DNA from: an uncultured Bacilli bacterium
Lineage (GTDB): Bacteria; Bacillota_I; Bacilli_A; RF39; UBA660
Reading direction: 5' to 3'
NCBI GenBank assembly: GCA_934098445.1
Contig: CAKOOW010000011.1
Coordinates: 1-30,277 of the forward strand
DNA: 30,277 bases
Made by a program: the position numbers and the translations under genes. Under the pieces are notes generated by a model. That model saw only the letters and a program-made list of their open reading frames with translations, was not told the origin of the DNA and searched no databases. Below, piece by piece: positions 22,888-30,277 of the stretch. Each line of letters opens with the position of its first letter. Positions within the stretch are counted from its first letter, which is position 1.

Positions 22888-23625
22888 TTAAGCGATTATC
22901 GTAAACAATTTTTCAATGTCTTTGTCTTGAATTTCAAAGGCAGTACCTTTATCCTGAATTTTTCCATACTTTTCTTCTGAAGTATAGAAACTTATTTTCA
23001 TATTAATTCTAATTACCCCCGTACGTAATAATTCTAAAAAAGTATAAAAATCTTTAAATTGATATATTTTAGGATTGAGATATTTATAATAAATTTCATT
23101 GTTATAAAGTCTTTTTTTAACGGGGATTATTGCTAAATAAGATAATTTCATTTTTAACCGATTTTCTAATTGCTCAAAAGACCACGAGATAGTTTTATTA
23201 ATTTTCCCTAAATATATATTTCTTACTAGCAACCAAACTACTTGGTGATCTCTGTCAATTTCTAGTTTGAATTCGTTAAATAAACCAATTTTAGAAAATT
23301 TATCTCCAGTAATTTTACCAAAAAACACTTTATACCTTCGGTCTTTGCGGCTAGGCCAACCATATTTATTTAGGATTTCTTTAATTATTAATGGTCTATT
23401 ATCAGGAGTCATTGAAAATAAACTGATATAAGGTTCACTATTTATTAACTTGGTTTTTAATTCTATGCCATAATAGTCTGCTATAATTAGATTATCATCC
23501 TCTTTGGATAACAAATTTTCTAAGATTTTTCCGGCTGAACTGGTGCCTTTTGCCATATTTTTAATCCAATTTTTACATTGGATTTTATAAATTTCTGTTT
23601 GCAGCTTTTTGATATTATTTTTCAT
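22888..23625 (-). CDS. MvaI/BcnI-family type II restriction endonuclease
   Basis: The 245-residue protein fits the MvaI/BcnI nuclease family in motif and length (MvaI is 246, BcnI 238 residues). The N-terminal KNWIKNMAKGTSSAGKILE is the family's first block. It is followed by the PD-(D/E)xK-type core ADYYGIELKTK, in which D, E and K line up as metal and catalytic residues. SLFSMTPD, KYGWPSRKDRR, ISWSFEQLENRLKMKL and YGKIQDKGTAFEIQDKDIE are further family blocks. Enzymes of this family act as monomers that nick or cut at short CC-containing sites. The ATG at 23625 with AAAGAGAGAG is preferred over a GTG at 23736 with no ribosome site, which would add a hydrophobic stretch foreign to the family. 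It is downstream of an unknown gene. No DNA methyltransferase is in the window. Confidence 0.85.
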   Translation of the reverse strand: MKNNIKKLQTEIYKIQCKNWIKNMAKGTSSAGKILENLLSKEDDNLIIADYYGIELKTKLINSEPYISLFSMTPDNRPLIIKEILNKYGWPSRKDRRYKVFFGKITGDKFSKIGLFNEFKLEIDRDHQVVWLLVRNIYLGKINKTISWSFEQLENRLKMKLSYLAIIPVKKRLYNNEIYYKYLNPKIYQFKDFYTFLELLRTGVIRINMKISFYTSEEKYGKIQDKGTAFEIQDKDIEKLFTIIA

Positions 23626-23744
23626 CTTTACTCTCTCTTTCTTTAAAAAATAATATATTTTTCTAAAGCTAATACCAAGTAAAGATTTTACTACAATTAT
23701 TAGAATAATAAAAGAAAAAGATAATTGCTCCACCACAACTATCT

Positions 23745-24320
23745 TTACTTACTTATTCTACGATATCTCTTTTTAGGATGATCATTTGTTTTTAAAAGAT
23801 TATAATATTCTTTGAAATCTTCAATATTAAAAATTATTTGCCCATTGATTTGAAAACATCCCTTCGTTAAATCAACCTTTAGTAGATCAATTAACTTTAA
23901 AGCATTATCACACATCAGAATATTTTTTTCCCGATTATCATTTAAACTAGGAAAAATAAGTACAAAATTATCTTTACTAGTACGCATGATAACTCCAGCC
24001 CCTTTTTCGACAAATTTACTAGCGATGAAAGTACGAGACTGAATTTTACCAAAATCTTTAATAGCATAACGATTCATCTTATCTCTTAATAATAAGTCAT
24101 TAATTTTTTCAAAACACTTTGCGTGTCCTAAAGAAGTATAATAATCTTTATCGCCTTTATACCCAAGATTAAGCTGAGGATAAAATATAAAGCCTTCTTG
24201 ATTATCGGGAATTAAAAGTGTTACCATATTATAATCAAAAGCATCATAATATAATTTTCTAGCCTCATCCTTAGTTCTTAAAATCCCATTAACCACAACA
24301 AAATTATTTCCAAAATCCAT
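23745..24320 (-). CDS. Unknown 191-residue protein in operon with the MvaI-like endonuclease
   Basis: I do not recognise this protein. It is soluble, mixed alpha/beta, with hydrophobic strands VVVNGILRTK, MVTLLIPDNQEGFIFYP, TFIASKFVEKGAGVIMRT and NFVLIFPSLNDN, and a basic C-terminal tail (HPKKRYRRISK) suited to nucleic-acid contact. No nuclease, helicase, methyltransferase or HTH motif is visible. The start is ATG 24320: a GTG three codons upstream is part of the AGGTGA ribosome site. It is the first gene of the operon and lies 119 bases upstream of the preferred endonuclease start. Roles as a partner, modifier, controller or specificity factor of the endonuclease are all possible and unproven. 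Confidence 0.7.
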   Translation of the reverse strand: MDFGNNFVVVNGILRTKDEARKLYYDAFDYNMVTLLIPDNQEGFIFYPQLNLGYKGDKDYYTSLGHAKCFEKINDLLLRDKMNRYAIKDFGKIQSRTFIASKFVEKGAGVIMRTSKDNFVLIFPSLNDNREKNILMCDNALKLIDLLKVDLTKGCFQINGQIIFNIEDFKEYYNLLKTNDHPKKRYRRISK

Positions 24321-24337
24321 CAAAATCACCTGGGGTT

Positions 24338-24365
24338 ATTTTAACATAAATCCTAGTATTTGCAA
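24338..24365 (-). promoter_or_regulatory. Promoter of the endonuclease operon
   Basis: Minus strand: TTGCAA (24360-24365), a 16-base spacer, and TAAAAT (24338-24343) with TGT before it (extended -10). TTGCAA is self-complementary and also lies just upstream of the divergent dNTPase promoter. Confidence 0.7.
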
Positions 24366-24376
24366 TCTTTTTTTGT

Positions 24377-24382
24377 TACAAT
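24377..24382 (+). promoter_or_regulatory. -10 box of the dNTPase gene
   Basis: TGT-TACAAT (extended -10) only 10 bases before the ATG at 24393. Divergent from the endonuclease promoter 34 bases away, so the two may compete or share control. Confidence 0.5.
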
Positions 24383-24392
24383 AATCTCGGTG

Positions 24393-25526
24393 ATGAAAAT
24401 GGATACAAAGACTATAGAAATGATTAAAGAAAATATGAATCACGATACCTATCTAGGCCCTCTAGCCACTAAGAATAAAGATGCTTACCGTATAAAGCCA
24501 GAGCCTGAAGACATCCGTCCCCCATATTTTCATGATATCGACCGAATTATTTATTCTTTAGCCTATACGCGTTATATTAATAAAACCCAAGTATTTAGTG
24601 ATACCTTAAATGATAATATTACTCGTCGTAGTACTCACGTTCAATTAGTTAGCAAGATTGCCAGGACAATTGGCCGAGCCTTAAGACTTAATGAAGACTT
24701 AATTGAAGCTGCTTCCTTAGGTCATGATATCGGGCATACACCATTTGGTCATGCTGGGGAAGCCATCTTAAATCGAATCTCCCTAAGAGTAGGGGAAGGC
24801 TACTTTAATCATAATATCCAAAGCGTCCGCAAATTAGAATTTCTAGAAAATAAAGGTTCTGGTCTTAACTTAACCGTCCAAGTAATTGATGCTATTATGT
24901 GTCATAATGGCGAGCTAGAACTATCTTGTTATAAACCTATTCCTAAGACTAAAGAAGAAGTCTTCCAAGAGTATTATAGAACCTATCAAGATAAAGATGC
25001 TAATACCTCACTTATTCCAATGACTCTAGAAGGTTGTGTCGTCAGGATTAGTGATATTATAAGTTACCTCGGTCGGGATATTGAAGATGCTATTCGCTTA
25101 AATCTTTTAAAACGAAGTGAGCTTCCCCAAGATATCATCCAGATTACCGGACTTACTAATAGAGAAATTGTTAACTACTTTATTAATGACATCATAAAAA
25201 ACAGTATTAATAAAGACTATATTGCAATGAGTCCTGAAGCTTTTAGATGTCTTTCTAATCTTAAAAAATTTAATTATGAACACATTTATAGTAAAGTAAA
25301 TTCCCCTGAAACTTTAGATAAATGGGAAGAAATGTTTAATAAAGTCTTTAAAAGTAGTCTTTCGGACTTAAAAACGCATAACGAGACTAGTCATATCTAT
25401 ATCTATTTTTATAAATATATGAATGAAGATTATAAGAAAAATACTAGCCTGGAGCGCGTGGTAATCGATTATATAGCTGGGATGACTGACCGTTTCTTAA
25501 AGAGCGAGTATGAAAAGTTAAATTGA
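24393..25526 (+). CDS. dgt: HD-domain dGTP triphosphohydrolase-like dNTPase
   Basis: The 377-residue protein is an HD-domain hydrolase of the dGTPase family, which removes triphosphate from dNTPs. The N-terminal part has DRIIYSLAYTRYINKTQVF and the RRSTHVQLVSKIARTIGR segment carrying the first metal His. LGHDIGHTPFGHAGE near residue 108 holds the HD pair and the following His residues, and RISDIISYLGRDIEDAI supplies the last Asp. The C-terminal half is helical and smaller than in E. coli Dgt (about 505 residues), matching the shorter Bacillota enzymes. Start at 24393 chosen from the -10 position; a second ATG two codons later is possible. It may balance dNTP pools; related dNTPases also limit phage replication, but nothing here shows that role. 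Confidence 0.88.
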   Translation: MKMDTKTIEMIKENMNHDTYLGPLATKNKDAYRIKPEPEDIRPPYFHDIDRIIYSLAYTRYINKTQVFSDTLNDNITRRSTHVQLVSKIARTIGRALRLNEDLIEAASLGHDIGHTPFGHAGEAILNRISLRVGEGYFNHNIQSVRKLEFLENKGSGLNLTVQVIDAIMCHNGELELSCYKPIPKTKEEVFQEYYRTYQDKDANTSLIPMTLEGCVVRISDIISYLGRDIEDAIRLNLLKRSELPQDIIQITGLTNREIVNYFINDIIKNSINKDYIAMSPEAFRCLSNLKKFNYEHIYSKVNSPETLDKWEEMFNKVFKSSLSDLKTHNETSHIYIYFYKYMNEDYKKNTSLERVVIDYIAGMTDRFLKSEYEKLN

Positions 25527-25551
25527 CTTTTTATTAGTTTAATATGATAAT
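25523..25551 (+). promoter_or_regulatory. Promoter of the anchored propeller/YmfF/YmfH operon
   Basis: TTGACT (25523-25528), a 17-base spacer, GATAAT (25546-25551). The -35 box contains the TGA stop codon of the dNTPase gene (25524-25526). Confidence 0.75.
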
Positions 25552-25571
25552 ATAAGTAGAGGTGTTTTATT

Positions 25572-27341
25572 GTGCAAAAGAAAAAAAATAAAGAAAAAAA
25601 TTTAACAATAACTGAAGAAGAAATAAGAACTAATCACATAGTCAAATCATCTAAGTCTTACTTAATCGTTTTTAGTATTATGTTCTTATCTATTTTTTTA
25701 CTCTTAATAGGAAGTTTATTCCGTACGAATATTACTCCTGATTATCCTTTTGTCTTTATGGGCTCTGATAATCATCTAAGAGTAATTACTCGTAATAATG
25801 ATGTTAATAATATTACGGATATTGAAGAAACTGATATTGTCTATGCTAATAGTGATATCCGTCATATCTTGTATACGGATTCTAATAACTTATATCTTTT
25901 AGATACCACAAGTACAGAAGATAAGAAACTTCTTAGTAGTAAAGCTTCTAGTTATGGGTTTAGTAGTGATGATAGGTATGTTTATTATATTGAGACTAAC
26001 AAAGACTTATATATCTATAATCGGAAGAATAATTCTAGTTACTTAGTAGATTCTAATGTCACGAAACTTCTAGATGTTTCCCTAGATTATGTTATTTATG
26101 AGAAAGATAATTCTCTTTTAGTTAAAGATATTGATAATCAAACTATAGATACAGTGGCTAAATCTTATGAAGATATTATTTTAAGTAAAGATGGGAAGAA
26201 AATGCTTTATTCGACTATTAATCCTGATGAGTCATTAAGTTATTACTTATATAATTTTACCGATTTTAAAAATGTAAGAGTCTTAGCAGGTATAGATACT
26301 TTGTTAACTTATAATGCTAATTTTACGAAGTTTATTTATACTACGAAGACTAAGGATACCATAAATATCTATAATAATATTAAAGATAGTCTAGCTAGTA
26401 GTGATAAGAAGTTTGTAGCATCTAATGATGAATCTTTATCCAAAGAAGAAAAAGATAAATTAAAAGTCGAAGAGACTTTAGTAAATGAACGTAATAAGAT
26501 GCGTGAATATGCTAAAAACTATACCGTAAGTGCTTATGATGTGTATTATCAAAATAATCAGACTACGACTTTGCTTGCTAGTTCGGTTAATAAAGTTTAT
26601 ACTTATGATCTTGCCAGTCGTATGCTTATTTATACCAAGATGAACTGGAATAATAATTTTGATTTAGCTGATTATACCTCTCTAGAAGAATTTAAAAAAG
26701 ATATAGAGACTACTAAAGAAAATGGTTTATATTATCAAATTGATACTGATAGTTCTTTAATAAAAGAATCTGTTAATGATGATATAGTTGTTACCTATCT
26801 AAAGACAGATGGCATTTATTTTACTGAAGATAATATTCTATATTATAGTAAAGTAAGCAATAGAACTGCTAATGAATATAAAAAGATTGATGAAAATTTA
26901 AGCCTAAGTATAAAGAAAATGGAAAGTGATATGGGACTTGTTTACTTAGTTAAAGATGGCGAGTCTAATACCTTAAAGATTGCTAGTAATGGGAAAAGTA
27001 ATGTTGTAAGTACCAATGTTTATCCTGAGTACTTAACAATCTCGGAATCAGAAAACTTCCTATACTATATAAAAGATTATACTAATAATGCCGGTAAACT
27101 TATTATCTACAATGGCATTATTAATAGTAAATTAGCTGATGATGTTAATTCCTTCATATATATCAACGATGACTTGATGTATGCGACCAAAAATTATAAT
27201 GAAGAGAGTAAAACTCAAGATTTATATCGTCTTAATGGCAATAAACTTAATCTTGTTTATAAGGGTGTAAGCAAATGGTATAATCCAGTCGAAAAAAATA
27301 ATGAAGGTGAACCCGAATTATCTAAAGAAATTGAAGAATAA
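25572..27341 (+). CDS. Membrane-anchored extracellular protein with beta-propeller-like repeats, function unknown
   Basis: The 589-residue product has a Lys-rich cytosolic head, one membrane helix (about residues 28-52) and a large outer region. The outer part shows recurring Tyr/Asp-rich strands, for example DIRHILYTDSNNLYLLD, DDRYVYYIETNKDLYIYN, DYVIYEKDNSLLVKD, KKMLYSTINPDESLSYYLY and ENFLYYIKDYTNNAGKLIIY. Such units (predicted strand, turn, strand) are the mark of TolB- or WD40-like propeller blades. A Lys/Glu-rich helical insertion (SKEEKDKLKVEE) interrupts the repeats. The start is GTG with AGAGGTG upstream. It heads an operon with two M16-type peptidase proteins 44 bases downstream. 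I infer a scaffold or sensor at the cell surface; no catalytic motif is visible. Confidence 0.7.
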   Translation: MQKKKNKEKNLTITEEEIRTNHIVKSSKSYLIVFSIMFLSIFLLLIGSLFRTNITPDYPFVFMGSDNHLRVITRNNDVNNITDIEETDIVYANSDIRHILYTDSNNLYLLDTTSTEDKKLLSSKASSYGFSSDDRYVYYIETNKDLYIYNRKNNSSYLVDSNVTKLLDVSLDYVIYEKDNSLLVKDIDNQTIDTVAKSYEDIILSKDGKKMLYSTINPDESLSYYLYNFTDFKNVRVLAGIDTLLTYNANFTKFIYTTKTKDTINIYNNIKDSLASSDKKFVASNDESLSKEEKDKLKVEETLVNERNKMREYAKNYTVSAYDVYYQNNQTTTLLASSVNKVYTYDLASRMLIYTKMNWNNNFDLADYTSLEEFKKDIETTKENGLYYQIDTDSSLIKESVNDDIVVTYLKTDGIYFTEDNILYYSKVSNRTANEYKKIDENLSLSIKKMESDMGLVYLVKDGESNTLKIASNGKSNVVSTNVYPEYLTISESENFLYYIKDYTNNAGKLIIYNGIINSKLADDVNSFIYINDDLMYATKNYNEESKTQDLYRLNGNKLNLVYKGVSKWYNPVEKNNEGEPELSKEIEE

Positions 27342-27385
27342 AAATTAAAACATGAGACATACTAGATTTAGGAGATAAATAAACT

Positions 27386-28663
27386 ATGGAATATAAAGTA
27401 TACCCAAATGATACCTATAACTTATATACAATCAAGACTGATAAGTTTAAAACTTGTCATTTAGAAGTTATTTTTAAGAAAAGAATAAAGAATGAAGAAA
27501 TAACGATTAATAACTTCTTAGGAGATTATCTTAACTATACTTCAAAGAAATATAATAAACGAAAGAAAGTTATTGAAAAATTAGAAGACTTATATGATGC
27601 TTCCTTTTACGAGGCTAGTACTAGAGTAGGACAGATGTTTTTTATAGACTTTATTCTAGATTTCTTAGATCCTAAATATACAGATAAGAAGTACTTAGAA
27701 GAAGTAATTAAATTTCCTTTTGAATTTATCCTTAATCCTAATTTTAATAATGGCGAGGCTAATTTAAAAGACTTTGAAGTTATTAAGAATTTATTTCGTA
27801 CTTCTATTCTAAATAATAAGGATAATCCCACGACTTATGCCTTTAGACAAGCTTTTAAGACTTTAGATAAGGATAATCCTGCTAGTTTTGATTATCCCGG
27901 GACTATCGAAGCCTTAGATAGAATAACTCCTGAAGATTTATATAATTATTACCAAGAGTTTCTAAAAGACTTTGCTTGTGATATCTATTTTATAGGAAAT
28001 ACCGATATGGATAAAATAGCAGCTTTAATAAGAGAAAATTATCATAATAATTATCTTCCTAATCTAAAAGAAGAGTATTTTCTAAAGAATAAACCAGTTA
28101 AAAAGATAATTAATAAAGAAGAGATTGGTCCCTATGAACAGTCTAGTTTAATTATGTTATATCAAACCGATGATTTAACATTAAGGGAAAAGAACTATGT
28201 TATGGGATACTTTAACTCTATCTTTGGAAATGGTTCCTTAAGTAATAAACTATGTCAGTATCTAAGAGAAGATAATGGTATGTGTTATCAGACTTATAGT
28301 CTCTTTCAGAAACATGATAATCTTTTAATTGTGTATGCCGGAATTGATTATGAGAATAAAGATTATTGTGTAAAATTAGTAAATAAAGCTCTGAAAGAAA
28401 TGCAACAAGGTTTATTTACTGAGGAAGAGATAACTGCTACTAAAAATACCTTAGTAAACCAAATTAAGGGTAATATGGATGTCCAAACGAGTATTCTTGA
28501 TAACTATTTATTCCATAATCTAACTGGAGCCCCGCTCTTAAACGAAAGATTAAAAGAAATTACAACTGTAACAAAAGAAGAAATAGTGTCCTTATCAAAA
28601 AAGATTAAACTAAATACCATCTATTTATTAGGGGGTTCCAATGCTAAAAAAACTAACAATTAA
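27386..28663 (+). CDS. ymfF: M16-family peptidase-like protein, YmfF type (non-catalytic)
   Basis: The 425-residue protein has the layout of the M16 (pitrilysin-like) fold: N- and C-terminal homologous halves. The metal motif HxxEH is absent; the corresponding region is around LGDYLNYTSKKYNKRKKVIEKL. Recognisable M16 features are LYDASFY, TPEDLYNYYQEFLKDFACDIYFIGN, FNSIFGNGSLSNKLCQYLREDNGMCY and FTEEEITATK. This matches Bacillota YmfF proteins, annotated as associated with EF-P 5-aminopentanol modification. It normally pairs with a catalytically complete partner, here the gene that overlaps its end by 23 bases. A TAGGAGA ribosome site precedes the ATG. Confidence 0.88.
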   Translation: MEYKVYPNDTYNLYTIKTDKFKTCHLEVIFKKRIKNEEITINNFLGDYLNYTSKKYNKRKKVIEKLEDLYDASFYEASTRVGQMFFIDFILDFLDPKYTDKKYLEEVIKFPFEFILNPNFNNGEANLKDFEVIKNLFRTSILNNKDNPTTYAFRQAFKTLDKDNPASFDYPGTIEALDRITPEDLYNYYQEFLKDFACDIYFIGNTDMDKIAALIRENYHNNYLPNLKEEYFLKNKPVKKIINKEEIGPYEQSSLIMLYQTDDLTLREKNYVMGYFNSIFGNGSLSNKLCQYLREDNGMCYQTYSLFQKHDNLLIVYAGIDYENKDYCVKLVNKALKEMQQGLFTEEEITATKNTLVNQIKGNMDVQTSILDNYLFHNLTGAPLLNERLKEITTVTKEEIVSLSKKIKLNTIYLLGGSNAKKTNN

Positions 28664-29930
28664 TAAATATAATGAAACCATCTATTATGATAAACTAGAT
28701 AACGGTTTAGAAGTCTATATGTGGCCGCAAACGAATGTTTCTAACTTCTATGCCACCTTATCTGTAAAATATGGTAGCATTGATACCGAGTTTAAAATAG
28801 GTAATGAAACTCAAAAAGTCTCTAAAGGAATTGCTCACTTTCTAGAACATGTTAAATTTAATGAAGGTCCCAATAAGACCGCTCATGATTATTATAATAA
28901 GTTAGGCTCTTCGATTAATGCTTTTACAACTTTTGATTATACAGCTTATGAAGTTTTAGCTAGTGCTAATCTAAAAGAAAATATCACTCATTTACTAGAT
29001 TATGTGGAGACTCCATATTTTACAAAAGAATTAATTGAAAAAGAGCGTAAGATTATTCTTAATGAAGTTAAAATGGGAAAGAATAATCCTTATCAAGTCT
29101 TATATTATCATTTAAATAACGCTCTTTTTCATAATAATCAAAGGAAGCATTATGTTACTGGGGATGAAGAAGATGTTAAGAATATTACTTTAGAAGAGAT
29201 TAATTTAGTCTATAATACCTTTTATCATCCTAGTAATATGTTTCTAACCGTAACCGGTAATTTTGACCCTGATTACTTAGATGTTATTATTAGAGAAAAT
29301 CAAAATTCTAAAGAGTTTCCTAAGTATTTAAATCCTATAAAGATTAAACCTAAAGAAAAAGAAACTGTTAATGAAGAAAGAGTTACAGTTAATGGAAATG
29401 TTACTACTCCTAAACTAAGAATAGCATATAAGATTAAAAAGAGTAGTTTAGGTAACATTAGTGATATGGAAAAACTAGTCTATACAAGAATTATCTTGAA
29501 TGCTAACTTCGGAACGACTAGTGATATTAAAGAAAGACTATTAGAGAGTAATTTAATTAGTAAATTAAGTACTAATGCTTATTTAGTAGATGATTTTCTA
29601 ATAATTAATATTAATGCAGAGACTAAATATCCAAATGAAATAGAGAAGAGATTAAAAGAAAATTATGATCATATGGATTTAACTCCTAAACGTTTAGAAA
29701 GAAGAATCCGTTGTAATATAGCTGATTTTATCTATGGTTTAGATGATATAGAATACTTAAATAATATGATTCAAGATAATATTATGACCTATAATAAATT
29801 TATAACTAATACTTATGATGTCGTTAAGAATCTTAATATGAATACTGCCAGTAAAGTTATTGAAGACTTAAAAGCATATTCAGTTTGTACTGTTATCATG
29901 AATCCTTTAGAAGAGCAACCCCAAGAGTAG
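28641..29930 (+). CDS. ymfH: M16-family metallopeptidase, YmfH type
   Basis: The 429-residue protein carries the zinc motif in KGIAHFLEHVKF (H-F-L-E-H), and the downstream acidic ligand in KERKIILNEVKMGKNNP about 70 residues later. LYYHLNNALFHNN, HYVTGDEEDVKNIT and FYHPSNMFLTVTGNFDPD are further family blocks. The C-terminal half resembles the second M16 repeat. It should act as a heterodimer with the non-catalytic YmfF-like protein, as in other M16B pairs. In Bacillus the ymfF/ymfH locus has been linked to maturation of elongation factor P and lies near other ymf genes, none of which is in view. Its GGGGG ribosome site lies within the previous gene. Confidence 0.92.
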   Translation: MLKKLTINKYNETIYYDKLDNGLEVYMWPQTNVSNFYATLSVKYGSIDTEFKIGNETQKVSKGIAHFLEHVKFNEGPNKTAHDYYNKLGSSINAFTTFDYTAYEVLASANLKENITHLLDYVETPYFTKELIEKERKIILNEVKMGKNNPYQVLYYHLNNALFHNNQRKHYVTGDEEDVKNITLEEINLVYNTFYHPSNMFLTVTGNFDPDYLDVIIRENQNSKEFPKYLNPIKIKPKEKETVNEERVTVNGNVTTPKLRIAYKIKKSSLGNISDMEKLVYTRIILNANFGTTSDIKERLLESNLISKLSTNAYLVDDFLIININAETKYPNEIEKRLKENYDHMDLTPKRLERRIRCNIADFIYGLDDIEYLNNMIQDNIMTYNKFITNTYDVVKNLNMNTASKVIEDLKAYSVCTVIMNPLEEQPQE

Positions 29931-29940
29931 GGTTGTTTTT
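29916..29940 (+). terminator. Terminator of the ymfF/ymfH operon
   Basis: CAACCC (29916-29921), 8-base loop, GGGTTG (29930-29935), TTTTT. The ymfH stop codon lies at the loop/second-arm border. Confidence 0.85.
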
Positions 29941-29947
29941 AAGTGCT

Positions 29948-29975
29948 AAAAAACTCCAATCAATTCGATTGGAGT
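29948..29975 (-). terminator. Terminator of rpsD
   Basis: ACTCCAATC (29953-29961), 5-base loop, GATTGGAGT (29967-29975). On the minus strand six T follow. Convergent with the ymfH terminator 12 bases away. Confidence 0.88.
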
Positions 29976-29984
29976 CTTTATCTA

Positions 29985-30277
29985 CTATCTATTGTAGTAT
30001 TCAACGATTAATGCTTCATTAATATCAGGATTTAATTCACTTCTTTCTGGATAACGAAGATATTTTCCTGTTAACTTATTAGCATCAAATTCAACATAAG
30101 CAGGTCTATTTAAAGTAGCTTCAACAGCAGCTTTAATTGCAGGATGATCTAAAGATTGTTCTTTAACTGCAACAACATCACCAGGTTTTACTGTGTAAGA
30201 AGGAATATCAACTTTGATACCATTAACAGTAATATGACCATGATTAACGATTTGACGAGCCCCACGACGAGTAGTAG
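29985..30277 (-). CDS. rpsD: 30S ribosomal protein S4, C-terminal part (5' end outside window)
   Basis: The minus-strand frame ending at TAG (29985-29987) encodes about 96 residues of the C-terminal half of S4. Recognisable parts are RRGARQIVNHGHITVNGIKV (the S4 RNA-binding fold), DIPSYTVKPGDVVAVKE and the tail LTGKYLRYPERSELNPDIN followed by EALIVEYYNR. S4 is a primary 16S rRNA-binding protein that starts 30S assembly and controls its own synthesis in many Bacillota. The gene continues beyond the right edge, so its promoter and any S4 leader are not visible. Convergent with ymfH, with a strong terminator of its own. Confidence 0.95.
   Translation of the reverse strand, partial: TTRRGARQIVNHGHITVNGIKVDIPSYTVKPGDVVAVKEQSLDHPAIKAAVEATLNRPAYVEFDANKLTGKYLRYPERSELNPDINEALIVEYYNR

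Noticed and set aside
23626..23736. N-terminal hydrophobic extension of the endonuclease
   Set aside because: It would start with GTG without a ribosome site and add a segment foreign to the MvaI/BcnI family. ATG 23625 has AAAGAGAGAG and gives the family length.

Overview
This AT-rich (roughly 30% GC) window looks like chromosomal DNA of a low-GC Gram-positive bacterium of the Bacillota, most likely an uncultured Bacilli/Erysipelotrichia-type lineage. The lipoprotein foldase PrsA, an SpoIIIE/FtsK translocase, the YmfF/YmfH M16 pair, RecX, a RelQ-type alarmone synthetase, a tiny YjcZ-like membrane peptide and strong AGGAGG ribosome sites all fit this. TGA is used as a stop, so this is not a code-reassigned mollicute. 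The lineage is inferred from gene content only; no database was searched.

Layout. 1-1661: 3' part of an FtsX-type ABC permease. 1749-8252: a promoter, recX, an unrecognised 1541-residue protein with internal repeats, and an overlapping ProA-like pseudoenzyme. 8260-8455: a probable stand-alone structured RNA with its own promoter and terminator. 8463-9586 (minus): prsA. 9767-10036: two tiny transmembrane peptides. 10063-12373: ftsK, converging with a minus-strand gmk/methyltransferase operon (12370-13863) through one shared hairpin that contains both stop codons. 13942-14210: a DinJ-like protein with a Cys/Asp dipeptide-repeat tail. 14464-15736: an XRE regulator and an unknown protein. 15770-16543: an anchored, degenerate polysaccharide-deacetylase-like protein. 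16581-21066: a MarR gene (frameshifted as given) with a perfect operator, and a heterodimeric ABC exporter. 21050-22111: a KsgA/Dim1-like methyltransferase, then tRNA-Arg and tRNA-Pro. 22235-22843: small alarmone synthetase. 22888-24343 (minus): an MvaI/BcnI-type restriction endonuclease with an unknown partner. 24377-25526: dNTPase. 25523-29935: an anchored propeller-like protein plus the YmfF/YmfH pair. 29948-30277 (minus): 3' end of rpsD.

The genes fall into three groups. Housekeeping: guanylate kinase, PrsA, FtsK, S4, tRNAs, dNTPase and the YmfF/H pair linked to EF-P modification. Stress and transport: RelQ, MarR and the ABC exporter. Uncharacterised or accessory: the giant repeat protein with its pseudoenzyme, the Cys-tailed DinJ-like protein, the XRE pair, and the endonuclease pair without a methyltransferase. 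Regulatory DNA is compact. Extended -10 promoters are common, leaders are short, and at two junctions a gene's -35 box lies in or against the upstream gene's terminator hairpin.
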